Notes under the pieces: generated by a model
Told to the model about the DNA's origin: nothing
Databases searched by the model: none
Seen by the model: only the letters and a program-made list of their open reading frames with translations
Made by a program: the position numbers and the translations under genes
Source of the DNA: a virus
Strand: one strand, 5' to 3'
DNA: 64,000 nt
Virus record (IMG/VR): IMGVR_UViG_3300031772_000024
Location: 1 to 64,000 of that record
Shown: positions 1-8,200 of the stretch, one piece after another
Position numbering within the stretch: position 1 is the stretch's first letter
How the letters are laid out: each line of letters begins with the position of its first letter

Positions 1-102
1 GATGAGGCGCATGTGAACGTGCAAACCGACGCACAAGAGGGGTCTGGGGTGGCGGGCGCTTCGTCCGCTCTTCGCAAGATGAAGCAGTCGGGCAACCAAT
101 AA
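1..102 (+). CDS. 3' end of an upstream gene (partial)
   Basis: Frame 1 is open from the window edge to a TAA at 100-102, giving the last 33 residues of a protein that begins upstream. The tail is Gln/Ser/Gly-rich and ends in KMKQSGNQ. It lies 34 nt upstream of the next start codon in the same direction, so it is probably part of the same virion-gene operon. Too little is present to assign a function. Confidence 0.6.
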   Translation, partial: DEAHVNVQTDAQEGSGVAGASSALRKMKQSGNQ

Positions 103-136
103 AGTTCTTTGTGTGTGAACGTTGCTAGGAGGAACT

Positions 137-964
137 ATGCACCCCCTTCAGACCGAATTGGCACAGCAGGCAGCAGAACTGACAATGAAGCTCGGTGGCA
201 AGAAGAAGGGGGCCCCCGTTCTCTTCAAGTACCAGGACCCCGAAGGCAACACCTTCTGGCTGGACTCGAAGAAGACGACCATCAAGTCCCCTTACTCCGG
301 CAAGAGCTTCTCGTTCAAACCCGAGAGGGACTCGATGTTCGAGGTCACCAAGGACCTCAAGGAGAAGGCGCAGGCGAAGATCAAGAGCGCAGGCCTCGAA
401 GGGCCGCAGGCAGCGGCCCTTGAAGCCGCCGCGACGCTCATGGCGAAGACTGCGACGCCCGTTCTCTGGAAGTACCAGGACCCAGAAGGCAACGCCTTCT
501 GGCTCGACTCGAAGAAGACCACGGTGAAGTCGCCCTTCTCGGGCAAGAGCTTCACGACGAAGCCGGAGAAGGACACGATCAACGAGGTGGGCCAGGACCT
601 CCGTGATGAAGCCAAGGCCAAGACGGCATCCGACAAACCCGAGTGGAAGCGCGTCATCGCCAACGTTGGGGAGATGACCGAAGAGAAGACGAAGGCATTC
701 GCGAAGGGGATCGACAAGATCCTGAAGGACCACAAGGACACGTTCGCGGCGCTCAACGATCTCTCGATGGACCTCGCGTTCCTCGCGGATGATCAGTCCG
801 TTGCCATGGACCCCGTCCTCGGCCCGCTCTTCAAGAAGACCGAGCTGAAGCTAGATCAGGTCTTCGACGCCATGGTCACGCCCGAGCTTCAGAAGCTGAA
901 GCTCATCATCGACAAGCGTATCGCAGAGGCCAAGAGGGCTGACGCGACCGCCGAGGAGTTCTGA
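137..964 (+). CDS. Duplicated-module phage protein, function unknown
   Basis: 275 aa starting at ATG 137, chosen because AGGAGGA sits just upstream (about 128-133). The protein contains two copies of one module of roughly 55 residues, at about residues 28-85 and 109-165. Both copies carry KYQDPEGN, FWLDSKKTT and the pattern SP(Y/F)SGKSF, so this is an internal tandem duplication. The C-terminal 100 residues are charged and predicted helical by eye. It sits directly before a Dps-like gene (2-nt gap) in a virion-structural region, so a structural or virion-associated role is plausible but not shown. I do not recognise the family. Confidence 0.8.
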   Translation: MHPLQTELAQQAAELTMKLGGKKKGAPVLFKYQDPEGNTFWLDSKKTTIKSPYSGKSFSFKPERDSMFEVTKDLKEKAQAKIKSAGLEGPQAAALEAAATLMAKTATPVLWKYQDPEGNAFWLDSKKTTVKSPFSGKSFTTKPEKDTINEVGQDLRDEAKAKTASDKPEWKRVIANVGEMTEEKTKAFAKGIDKILKDHKDTFAALNDLSMDLAFLADDQSVAMDPVLGPLFKKTELKLDQVFDAMVTPELQKLKLIIDKRIAEAKRADATAEEF

Positions 965-966
965 TC

Positions 967-1635
967 GTGAAGAACGAGGGCGCCTCGCACGCCATCTGGC
1001 AGGATCCGAGCACGTACGATCCGATGCTGCATGGCCCCCCGTTCCTTCGAACGATGGGCGGCATGGTACGGCAGGCCGCCACGAAGAAGACGGCGACGAT
1101 CTTGGATGGCCTCCTCGGTGAAGTCGAGGATCCCTCCAACTGGCTTTCGGTCACGATCGCGTTTCTGCGCTCGTGCTCGATCGTCCACCAGACGCACCAC
1201 TGGCAGACACGGGGCGCTTCCTACTACGGCGACCACCTCCTCTTCGAGCGGCTCTACAACGACTCGCAGGGCATGATCGATACGCTGGCCGAGAAGTCGA
1301 TCGCGTTTCGCCAGCACCCGGTTGTAGATCCCATCCGCCAGGTCGCGTTGATCGGCAAGATGGTCAACCACATCTACGAGTCACAGACGACGAGCGGCGC
1401 GGAATCCTACCCCAGCGTCAGCCTGCGGGCGGAACTACTCCTGCTCGTTCTACTGAAGATGGTTTACAAGCGTCTGGAGGGCAAAGAGTGCCTGACCATG
1501 GGCTTGGACAACCTCCTTCAGGACATGGCGGACAAGCACGAGCAGTTCGTCTACTTGCTACAGCAACGCGTCGTCTCGTCTTCCGGACCTGCAAAGCAAG
1601 GCTCTGTGGACCCCTGGAAGGTCTGGGCGAAGTAA
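967..1635 (+). CDS. Dps/ferritin-like protein with intact ferroxidase residues
   Basis: 222 aa from GTG 967, two bases after the preceding stop. The central segment has the spacing H78-(12)-H90-(15)-D105-(4)-E109. This is the spacing of the Dps ferroxidase ligands (H51, H63, D78 and E82 in E. coli Dps), within local sequence THHWQTRGASYYGDH and IDTLAEK. Dps family proteins oxidise Fe(II), store iron and protect DNA. The length is somewhat above a typical Dps, with an extra N-terminal stretch of about 55 residues. The next gene, an actin-like ATPase, starts 20 nt downstream. Known: the metal-site pattern. Inferred: that iron oxidation is retained. Whether it is a virion or cytoplasmic protein is unknown. 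Confidence 0.75.
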   Translation: MKNEGASHAIWQDPSTYDPMLHGPPFLRTMGGMVRQAATKKTATILDGLLGEVEDPSNWLSVTIAFLRSCSIVHQTHHWQTRGASYYGDHLLFERLYNDSQGMIDTLAEKSIAFRQHPVVDPIRQVALIGKMVNHIYESQTTSGAESYPSVSLRAELLLLVLLKMVYKRLEGKECLTMGLDNLLQDMADKHEQFVYLLQQRVVSSSGPAKQGSVDPWKVWAK

Positions 1636-1655
1636 CCAAAAAAGATGAGGATCAA

Positions 1656-2681
1656 ATGGTAGATGAAAAGCGTCAGTATCACCCGGGAGTAGGGATCGAC
1701 ATCGGCACGATGAACCTCGTGTCGGCGCGGCAGACCGTCGACGGTAAGACCGTCATGAACCGCGTCCGGGACGCCTTCATCGACCTCGATCCTGAGGTGA
1801 AGAAGTCGCTGCGGATGTCGAAGGTGAGCTATGTGGAGAAGGGCGGGCAGCTCGTCGTCATCGGGGACTCCGCCCTGACGCTGGCAAACCTCTTCAAGCG
1901 TGAGGTACGCCGTCCGCTCGCACGCGGCGTCATCTCCGCCTCCGAAATCGACGCTCAGGAAATCCTCAGTCTTTTGGTCCACAACGTCCTCGGAGATCCG
2001 GTCTCGCCAGGGGAACACTGCTTCTTCAGCGTGCCGGCCAGCCCCGTGGACGATCTCGATCAGGATGTCCTCTACCACCGCGCGGTCTTCGAGAAGATCC
2101 TGGCCGAGCACGGGTACACGCCGCACGCGATGAACGAAGCGATGGCCATCGTCTACTCGCAGTGCTCGGGGGATGGCTTCTCGGGCCTCTCGATCAGCTT
2201 CGGATCGGGCATGTGCAACGTGGCCTTGGCCTACCAGACCGTCGAGGGCATGAGCTTCAGCTTGGCCCGCGGCGGTGACTGGATCGACAACCATGCCGCG
2301 AAGGCCGTGGGCAGCACGGCGTCTCGCATGTGCACGATCAAGGAGAAGGGCATCGAACTCACGAAGCCCGAGGGTCGCGATCAGGAAGCCATCGCGATGT
2401 TCATCCGGCACCTCGTCACGTACTGCCTCGACAACATCGCGGTCCAGTTCAAGAAGGTGCAATCAAGCATCGACCTTCCGGACCCCGTCCCCTTCATCGT
2501 GTCGGGTGGCACAACGAAGGCTGGCGGGTTCATGGACCTCTTCAAGGAGGAGTTCGAGACCGCCGTGAAGAAGCGTGGGTTCCCGATCAAGGTCAGCGAG
2601 ATCCGCCAGGCGCGTGATCCGATGACCGCGGTGGCGGAAGGCCTTCTCGTTCTATCGAACGAAGAACACGCGGACGACTGA
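1656..2681 (+). CDS. Actin-like ATPase (ParM/MreB/Hsp70 fold)
   Basis: 341 aa from ATG 1656, with a GATGAGG Shine-Dalgarno-like sequence ending 5 nt upstream. The nucleotide-binding signatures of the actin/Hsp70 fold are in order: phosphate-1 loop GIDIGTMN (residues 13-20), phosphate-2 segment SISFGSGMCNV (about 178-188) and adenosine-binding segment VSGGTTKAGGF (about 281-292). Filament-forming phage actins and tubulins position DNA or phage factories. Monomeric family members act as chaperones or in plasmid segregation. The gene sits between virion genes rather than next to replication genes. The fold assignment is solid; polymerisation and role are inference. Confidence 0.8.
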   Translation: MVDEKRQYHPGVGIDIGTMNLVSARQTVDGKTVMNRVRDAFIDLDPEVKKSLRMSKVSYVEKGGQLVVIGDSALTLANLFKREVRRPLARGVISASEIDAQEILSLLVHNVLGDPVSPGEHCFFSVPASPVDDLDQDVLYHRAVFEKILAEHGYTPHAMNEAMAIVYSQCSGDGFSGLSISFGSGMCNVALAYQTVEGMSFSLARGGDWIDNHAAKAVGSTASRMCTIKEKGIELTKPEGRDQEAIAMFIRHLVTYCLDNIAVQFKKVQSSIDLPDPVPFIVSGGTTKAGGFMDLFKEEFETAVKKRGFPIKVSEIRQARDPMTAVAEGLLVLSNEEHADD

Positions 2682-2683
2682 AC

Positions 2684-2836
2684 ATGAAGCCTTGCAGCAA
2701 GTGCGGCGGCACGGAGCGGGATATCAGCTTTGGAGAAATAGGTAAGCGCCTCGGGCTCTCCAGATCGTGGGTCTACCTGACGTTGAAAGACGCCGGGTCT
2801 ATGGGAGGAGGCTCGTCATCTATTTCTACCTACTAA
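2684..2836 (+). CDS. Small CxxC plus helix-turn-helix ORF (50 aa)
   Basis: ATG 2684 lies 3 nt after the actin-like gene. The 50-residue product begins MKPCSKCGG (a CxxC knuckle) and continues with a helix-turn-helix-like stretch, FGEIGKRLGLSRSWVY. It overlaps the N-terminal coding region of the next gene in another frame and ends at TAA 2834-2836. This architecture resembles DNA-binding tails of homing endonucleases, so it may be a remnant of an inserted endonuclease gene. It could also be a genuine tiny regulator. No function can be assigned. Confidence 0.45.
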   Translation: MKPCSKCGGTERDISFGEIGKRLGLSRSWVYLTLKDAGSMGGGSSSISTY

Positions 2837-3978
2837 ATGCGCTGAAGCGCCGTCTCGTTCAGGAACTCAAGGACAGCTTCTCGAAGCACCCCGTCTACGC
2901 GAAGCTGGCTCCCAACATCCAGAACAAGTTTGCCTTCAAGGAGCGCCCGCAGTTCGGGATCATCGTCAAGGGTTCCTCCTCGAACAAGGTCCAGTTGTCG
3001 GCAGACAACTTCATGGGGACCATCGAGAGCCACGTCATGCTGGCCTACGTGGGCCAGCCGACGTACCCCATCGAGTGGGTCCGGGAGGACATGAACTGTG
3101 TGCGAAAGCACGGGCGCATGCCCACTGTCCCAGGGGTCTACTACATCGAGATCCTCTCTACTCCGACGAACGCAACCGAGCAGGGGGCGTTCATCATCGA
3201 CCCTCTCCTCACGGTCGCGGACGAAGCACTCCTTCACTTCGTTTCAGGGGCGGAGACATCGGCGGATCTCGCGGAGACGCCGGTCAAGAACACCCTCCGT
3301 ATCTGGGAGAATCGCAAGTACCCCCTCACGGAAGGCAAGGAATACACGGTCGACTACACCACGGGGGAAGTTCAACTCCTAGGGCAGTACAACCCCGGCG
3401 CCATCCTCACGGCGGACTATAGGTACGCGGCGCCTTCGATCGGCCCGGTCAACTGGGCATGGAACACGTCCGACTTCGAGACCCTCCCTGGGGTCGTGAT
3501 GGCGTTCGGCAAGCGGGCTCGTCCCGGGGATAAGGTCGCCCTCGTCGTCTACCCCGACCGGGTGGCTGCGGCGCAGGCATTTGGCGGCAGGATGGATGTC
3601 TCGTTCGACCTGGACGTGGTCGCCCAAGATCCCATCCAGATGGAGGAGATCGCGGACCTGGTCTTCATGTACATGTGGGCCGAACGTCGGTCAGCACTCT
3701 CTTTCGAGGGTATCGAGCTGGTCGATCTGTCGATGGGCGGCGAAGCCGAAGAGACGTACGACGAGAACGCCGACACGTACTTCTACACGGCGTCGATCTC
3801 GATGCAGTTTCAAGGGGACTGGGAAGTCCACACCCCGCTCAGCCTCACGCTCAGCAACGTCAGCCCGACGAATGCCGCGGGGGAGCCAGCCATCTCGGGC
3901 ACTGTACCTGGAGCCCTCTTCTTCGCGACAGACCCCATCGTCCCCGGAAGAAATAACGACTTCGAGCGGATAAAATAG
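2818..3978 (+). CDS. Probable virion structural protein; non-standard start
   Basis: About 386 aa if initiation is at ATC 2818. The open frame extends back to a GTG at 2767, but that start has no ribosome site and would translate across the overlapping small ORF. GGGAGGAG at 2803-2810 sits an ideal 7 nt before ATC 2818, and the protein reads naturally from IYFYLLNALKRRLVQELK. The body is mostly beta-like, with segments such as YTVDYTTGEVQLLGQYNPG and YAAPSIGPVNW typical of tail or neck proteins. It lies just upstream of the sheath region. The function is inferred only from its neighbourhood. The gene's 3' end overlaps a GIY-YIG gene by one base. Confidence 0.65.
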   Translation: MYFYLLNALKRRLVQELKDSFSKHPVYAKLAPNIQNKFAFKERPQFGIIVKGSSSNKVQLSADNFMGTIESHVMLAYVGQPTYPIEWVREDMNCVRKHGRMPTVPGVYYIEILSTPTNATEQGAFIIDPLLTVADEALLHFVSGAETSADLAETPVKNTLRIWENRKYPLTEGKEYTVDYTTGEVQLLGQYNPGAILTADYRYAAPSIGPVNWAWNTSDFETLPGVVMAFGKRARPGDKVALVVYPDRVAAAQAFGGRMDVSFDLDVVAQDPIQMEEIADLVFMYMWAERRSALSFEGIELVDLSMGGEAEETYDENADTYFYTASISMQFQGDWEVHTPLSLTLSNVSPTNAAGEPAISGTVPGALFFATDPIVPGRNNDFERIK

Positions 3979-4694
3979 TGGTCATCGTTTACGTCGCGAG
4001 GTGCGTGACCAACAACAAGCTGTACTTTGGGGTAACGGGACGCGGCCTCGCAACTCGAATCAGGCAGCACGTCTACATGGCGAAGAACCCCCGTACGAGG
4101 TTCCATACGGCCCTTCGTAAGTATGGGGTCGATGGTTTTGAGTGGCTCGCGCTGGCGTCCATCACAGACCGCGAAGAAGCGTTTCGCCTAGAATCTCTGT
4201 GCATCAGCCATTTTCAAACGATGGATCGCTTGCAGGGTTACAACGACACGAGCGGTGGTGAGGGGTCCATACCCTCGGACACCACTAGGGCGAAGATGAG
4301 CGCCGTTCGTCGGGGTAAGCCCACCTGGTCCAAAGGCAAGAAGCTAACGCCCGCGCAGACCGCCGGTAGGTTCGGGAATCGTAACCGCCTTGGAAAACAG
4401 CATTCCGAGGAAGCCAAGGAACGCATGCGGTTGGTGCACCTTGGGAAAAAGCATTCCGAAGAGACACTCACCAAGATGAGAGGCAACACGAACGCTAAGG
4501 GTCGTGGGGCTTCGCGAGCGCTGATGGATCAGGCTGTTGCTCAGCTTTTAGATGTCTGTCGGTGCCGTGGCACGTCAGTTCGGGGTGGCGCGAGCCACAA
4601 TCCGGCGCTGGCGCACCCAAGTTTCACCATGAAGATGAAGATCGGAGCCCTGACATGCCGCGATACACCTTCGAGTGCGATCCCTGCACGCTGA
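3978..4694 (+). CDS. GIY-YIG homing endonuclease with NUMOD3 repeats, C-terminus frameshifted
   Basis: 238 aa from GTG 3978, overlapping the preceding stop by one base. The N-terminus matches the GIY-YIG nuclease domain: VYVARC takes the GIY position, YFGVTG the YIG position, and E in FRLESLC is the likely metal ligand. Two NUMOD3-type DNA-binding repeats follow (GKQHSEEAKERM, GKKHSEETLTKM). After about residue 190 the frame runs into low-complexity residues and overlaps the next gene. The expected helix-turn-helix tail is encoded in the +1 frame (4552-4632), so the gene has suffered an indel or needs a frameshift. These endonucleases spread by cutting alleles that lack them. Confidence 0.85.
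   Translation: MVIVYVARCVTNNKLYFGVTGRGLATRIRQHVYMAKNPRTRFHTALRKYGVDGFEWLALASITDREEAFRLESLCISHFQTMDRLQGYNDTSGGEGSIPSDTTRAKMSAVRRGKPTWSKGKKLTPAQTAGRFGNRNRLGKQHSEEAKERMRLVHLGKKHSEETLTKMRGNTNAKGRGASRALMDQAVAQLLDVCRCRGTSVRGGASHNPALAHPSFTMKMKIGALTCRDTPSSAIPAR
4552..4632 (+). pseudogene. Out-of-frame HTH tail of the GIY-YIG endonuclease
   Basis: In the frame +1 relative to the endonuclease gene, ATG 4552 to TGA 4630 encodes 26 residues. They include the classic helix-turn-helix pattern VGAVARQFGVARATIRRWR. This is the kind of C-terminal DNA-binding element expected on GIY-YIG/NUMOD endonucleases. It directly continues the region where the main frame loses sense, so a single indel near 4545-4555 best explains the pair. 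Confidence 0.6.
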
Positions 4695-5083
4695 AGTTCG
4701 AACGGACGCTCCCCATCGGAGACCACCCGCTGCACAAGTGCCCAGCATGCGGTGATGACGCCCCGAGGGTCATCGAGGGCTTCGCCTTCGCGTTTTCTGC
4801 GGGCGGGGGCGCACCAGGAAACTCCGGCGTTCACGACCACGACTACCCCACGGCGGACAAGGCCGTGGGGCGTAGCACCGATGAGCGCCGAGCCGTCCTC
4901 GAAGAACGGAACAAGGCGAAGGCAGAAGCGCGGAAGAATGGCGGGACGAACGCGCTGATTCGATCCGATGGCCCAGGCTATACGGAGTACACTCCCATGA
5001 CCACACAGGGCATCGCGGCGCGTCGAAAGCTCGCGGACCAGATGATCACGACGGCAAGAGCTTCGAAGGGCGGTGGTCGCTAA
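4655..5083 (+). CDS. FmdB-type zinc-ribbon phage protein
   Basis: 142 aa from ATG 4655, with GGAGCC upstream. The N-terminus is a small zinc ribbon: C9-x2-C12 in FECDPCTLKFE, then CPACGDDAP about 20 residues on. This resembles the FmdB regulator ribbon found in many phage proteins. The remainder is polar, with a C-terminal Ala/Lys-rich helix (AARRKLADQMITTARASK). It lies between the virion genes and the sheath gene. The role is unknown. Confidence 0.7.
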   Translation: MPRYTFECDPCTLKFERTLPIGDHPLHKCPACGDDAPRVIEGFAFAFSAGGGAPGNSGVHDHDYPTADKAVGRSTDERRAVLEERNKAKAEARKNGGTNALIRSDGPGYTEYTPMTTQGIAARRKLADQMITTARASKGGGR

Positions 5084-5234
5084 TCCATTGTTTTCGCCGA
5101 AAGGGTGGGATGCCCGCCCATTTGGGGCCTCCTGGGATCGTACCCAAACTCGAATTTAGATCGAAGGCATCGGTTGTCCTTCTTTGGACGGCCTAGATCG
5201 AATCGAACTACCGCCCTTCGATAGGAGACCTGGG

Positions 5235-8200
5235 ATGGCTCTCGGACCGTTCATCAGCTACGTCCCCCCTGGCGTATACACGCGGACTCTCGCGGAGACA
5301 AACGTCTCGAACGTTGTGGCCGGGCTTCGCCTCCCTGCCCTCATTGGCGTTGGCCAGGAGGAGTTGGAGCAAACGGACCTTGAATTGGTCCGTGGCTCCA
5401 GCACAACGGTCGACCAGCCGATCACGGCCGAAGACATCTCCGAGTCTTGGGTCGTGGACGCTACGAACCCGCAGCACCTCATCCTAGGAGCCCAGAACGG
5501 GGTCCTGGCGGCGTTCCGGGTTCGCAACTTCCCGATCGTCACTGGCGATGGCACCGGACGAACGTCGAACGACACGCGCAGCGTGACCGTGACGGTCAAC
5601 GGGGCGCCTGTAGCCGTGGGTGGCGTTCAAGGGGCTAAGGGCCTCGTGACGCTCCAAATCCCGACGCAGATCACGGACGTGGTCCGGTGCACGTACTACT
5701 TCCACCGAGGCGACACCGGCTTCGTGGATGACGTGTCCGATCAGGTCACGAGCGACACGGCGCTGCTCATCACGCCGGCAGCCGAGACCTATGCGGTCGT
5801 CCTCGGGAACAGCGACACCTTCAAGATCACGGTCAACGGTGCCACGGCCACGGTCACGTTCGCGCCGAACGCGGCCTCTACGGCGGCGGCCTTGAAGAGC
5901 CAGATCGATGCGGCCCTCATCTCGGGCCTCACGACGACGGTCTTCGTGGACAACAACGGCCTGAACCGCATCCAGTTCACGTCCACAGTCTCGCTCAAGG
6001 TCGAGGACGGCAACGCAAACGGGATCCTCGGCTTCTCCACGGGGACGCAGACGAACCGTAATGCGGTCTTCCGTGTCTACCAGCGCCCCATCGTGGACGG
6101 CACGAGCGGTGGTGTGACGACCACGGACGCCTCGAAGGTCGTCGTCAAGGTGAACAGCCTCCAGGTCATCCCGTCCGCCGTGGACGGCCTCAACGGCCTG
6201 GTGACTCTTCCCACGCCCCCGTCCCCGGGGTCGACAGTCACCGTCGAATACTTCGCCAACACCTGGCAAGACACGTTCGACTACCTGCCCAACACGAGCG
6301 TCACGTCGGTCATCCGTGCGGGCATCTCGCCGCAGCGGAACGACTACATCCAGGGGCAGGACTTCGTCATCTCGAACCCGAGCGCTGACGTTTCGATCAT
6401 CAACTGGGGTACGGGGTACTCGGTCAGCGCCACACGGGCAACGTCGGGCGCAACGCCCTTCGACACCCGTCAGGTGATCCCGACGCTCATCGACCAGCAG
6501 TTCTTCCTCGCGCCGTGCGTCGCGGTGGTGGACACCTCGATCATCCCCGCCTTCACCTCGACGAAGGACTTCCTCCTTCCCGAGATCCCGACGACGGGCA
6601 ACGGCAGGAACTCGGTCCTCGGAGCGACGCTCTACAACAGCGTCACCAACGGCCGCACGGACCTCCAGAGCAACCGCCCTGACCTCGTGAAGGTCTACGC
6701 CGGACGCACCCTCCGCGATGCCCTCAACCGCGCGCCCCAAAAGGTCGTCGAGGTCGATGGTCCCGCGCGTAGGATCAAGCTGAAGGACGCTCTTCCGCCC
6801 GACTGGGTGGTCTACGCGACCTTCTACTACAACAAGATCGCCGATGACAGCTACCTCCTCACCTGCGTCACCCCCGGCGCGGTGGGCCAGGGGCAGTACA
6901 CGGTGATCTCGTCCCTCAAGGGCACGAACCTCTACCAGACGCGCTTCGGGGTGACAGCGGGCCTCACGACTTCGGTCCAGTGGCCTCGTGGCGTCGAGAC
7001 GATTCCGGACGCGTTCCACACGGGCGGCGGGATCGCCGTTTCGGAGACGGCTACCGTCACCTTCGGGCAGCTTCCGGCGACGAATGCCGTCTACACGAAC
7101 AAGGGCGCAGGCCCCTGGTCGTTCTACACGGGATCGTCCGACTGGACCACGAAGCTCAACGGGACGGACATCTCCGCGAACCTGAACGCGGCGGCCAAGG
7201 GCTACCTCGTCAGCACGGCGGTCACGGTCAACGGGTCGAACCAAGTCACGATCCCGGCCTCGCCGAACAACCAGCTCAACCTCACGATCGACGGTACGGA
7301 CGTGGTCGTGAACCTCACGTCCGGTCTTCGTACCGCGACGCAGATCGTGGCGGACATCAACGCCGCCATCGACGGCACCGTGCCGTTCGCCCCCGGCCCC
7401 AACACCCTGGCGAGCTTCGTCCAGGTTGGTGGCTCGGGCGGCCAGGTCTACTTCATCATCCACAGCTTCTCGACGCCCGCCTCGCTCCCCGGTGGCTTCG
7501 ACCACAAGTCGTACGTCCGGGTTCGTCAGGGCACGGTCGAAGTGACGCTCGGCTTCACGACCTTCCAGCGTGCTGACGGTACGCCCAAGGCTTTGAACAA
7601 GCCCGCGACGGCTCTCGGGACGCTCGCCGGCCCGTTCAACATCACGGCGGGCATCAACGACATCATCCAGCTTCGCCTGAACGGCGTGGACTTCACCGTC
7701 ACCCTCCCCGCGGGATCCGCGGTGACGGCCGCCTCCGTGGTCTCGACGATCAACGGCGTCACGGGTCTCTCTGGAGTCGCGTCGGCAGGCACGCTGTCGA
7801 ACCTCAACAAGATCCGCCTCACGAGCCAGACCAACGACACTCAGAGCCAGGTGCTCATCGGCAACGGGACATCCAACGCCATCCTCGGGTTTACCCAGGG
7901 CCAGCTTGGAACCCAGACGCTGGTCACGGTTCAAGAGGTCGTGGACATCCTCAACTCGACTGGTGGCTTCCTCTCCGCGGGCGTCGCTTACAAGAGCGCC
8001 GTCAACGGCCAGGAGTACATCACGATCGCCTCGCTCACGACGGGCGCGGCCACGTCGAGCGTCGCCTTCACCAGCTCCTCCACCACGGCGTTCAACATCC
8101 TCACGGGGACGAACATCAAGCCGGGGACGGACGGGGACTCCGGTGAGGACACCCGCGACAACTTCACGGTCACCTCCTCGAACGGCCTCGGATCGAGCGG

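Noticed and set aside
1551-2462. Minus-strand frame opposite the actin-like gene
   Set aside because: Overlaps three well-supported nucleotide-binding motifs on the plus strand and shows no domain itself.
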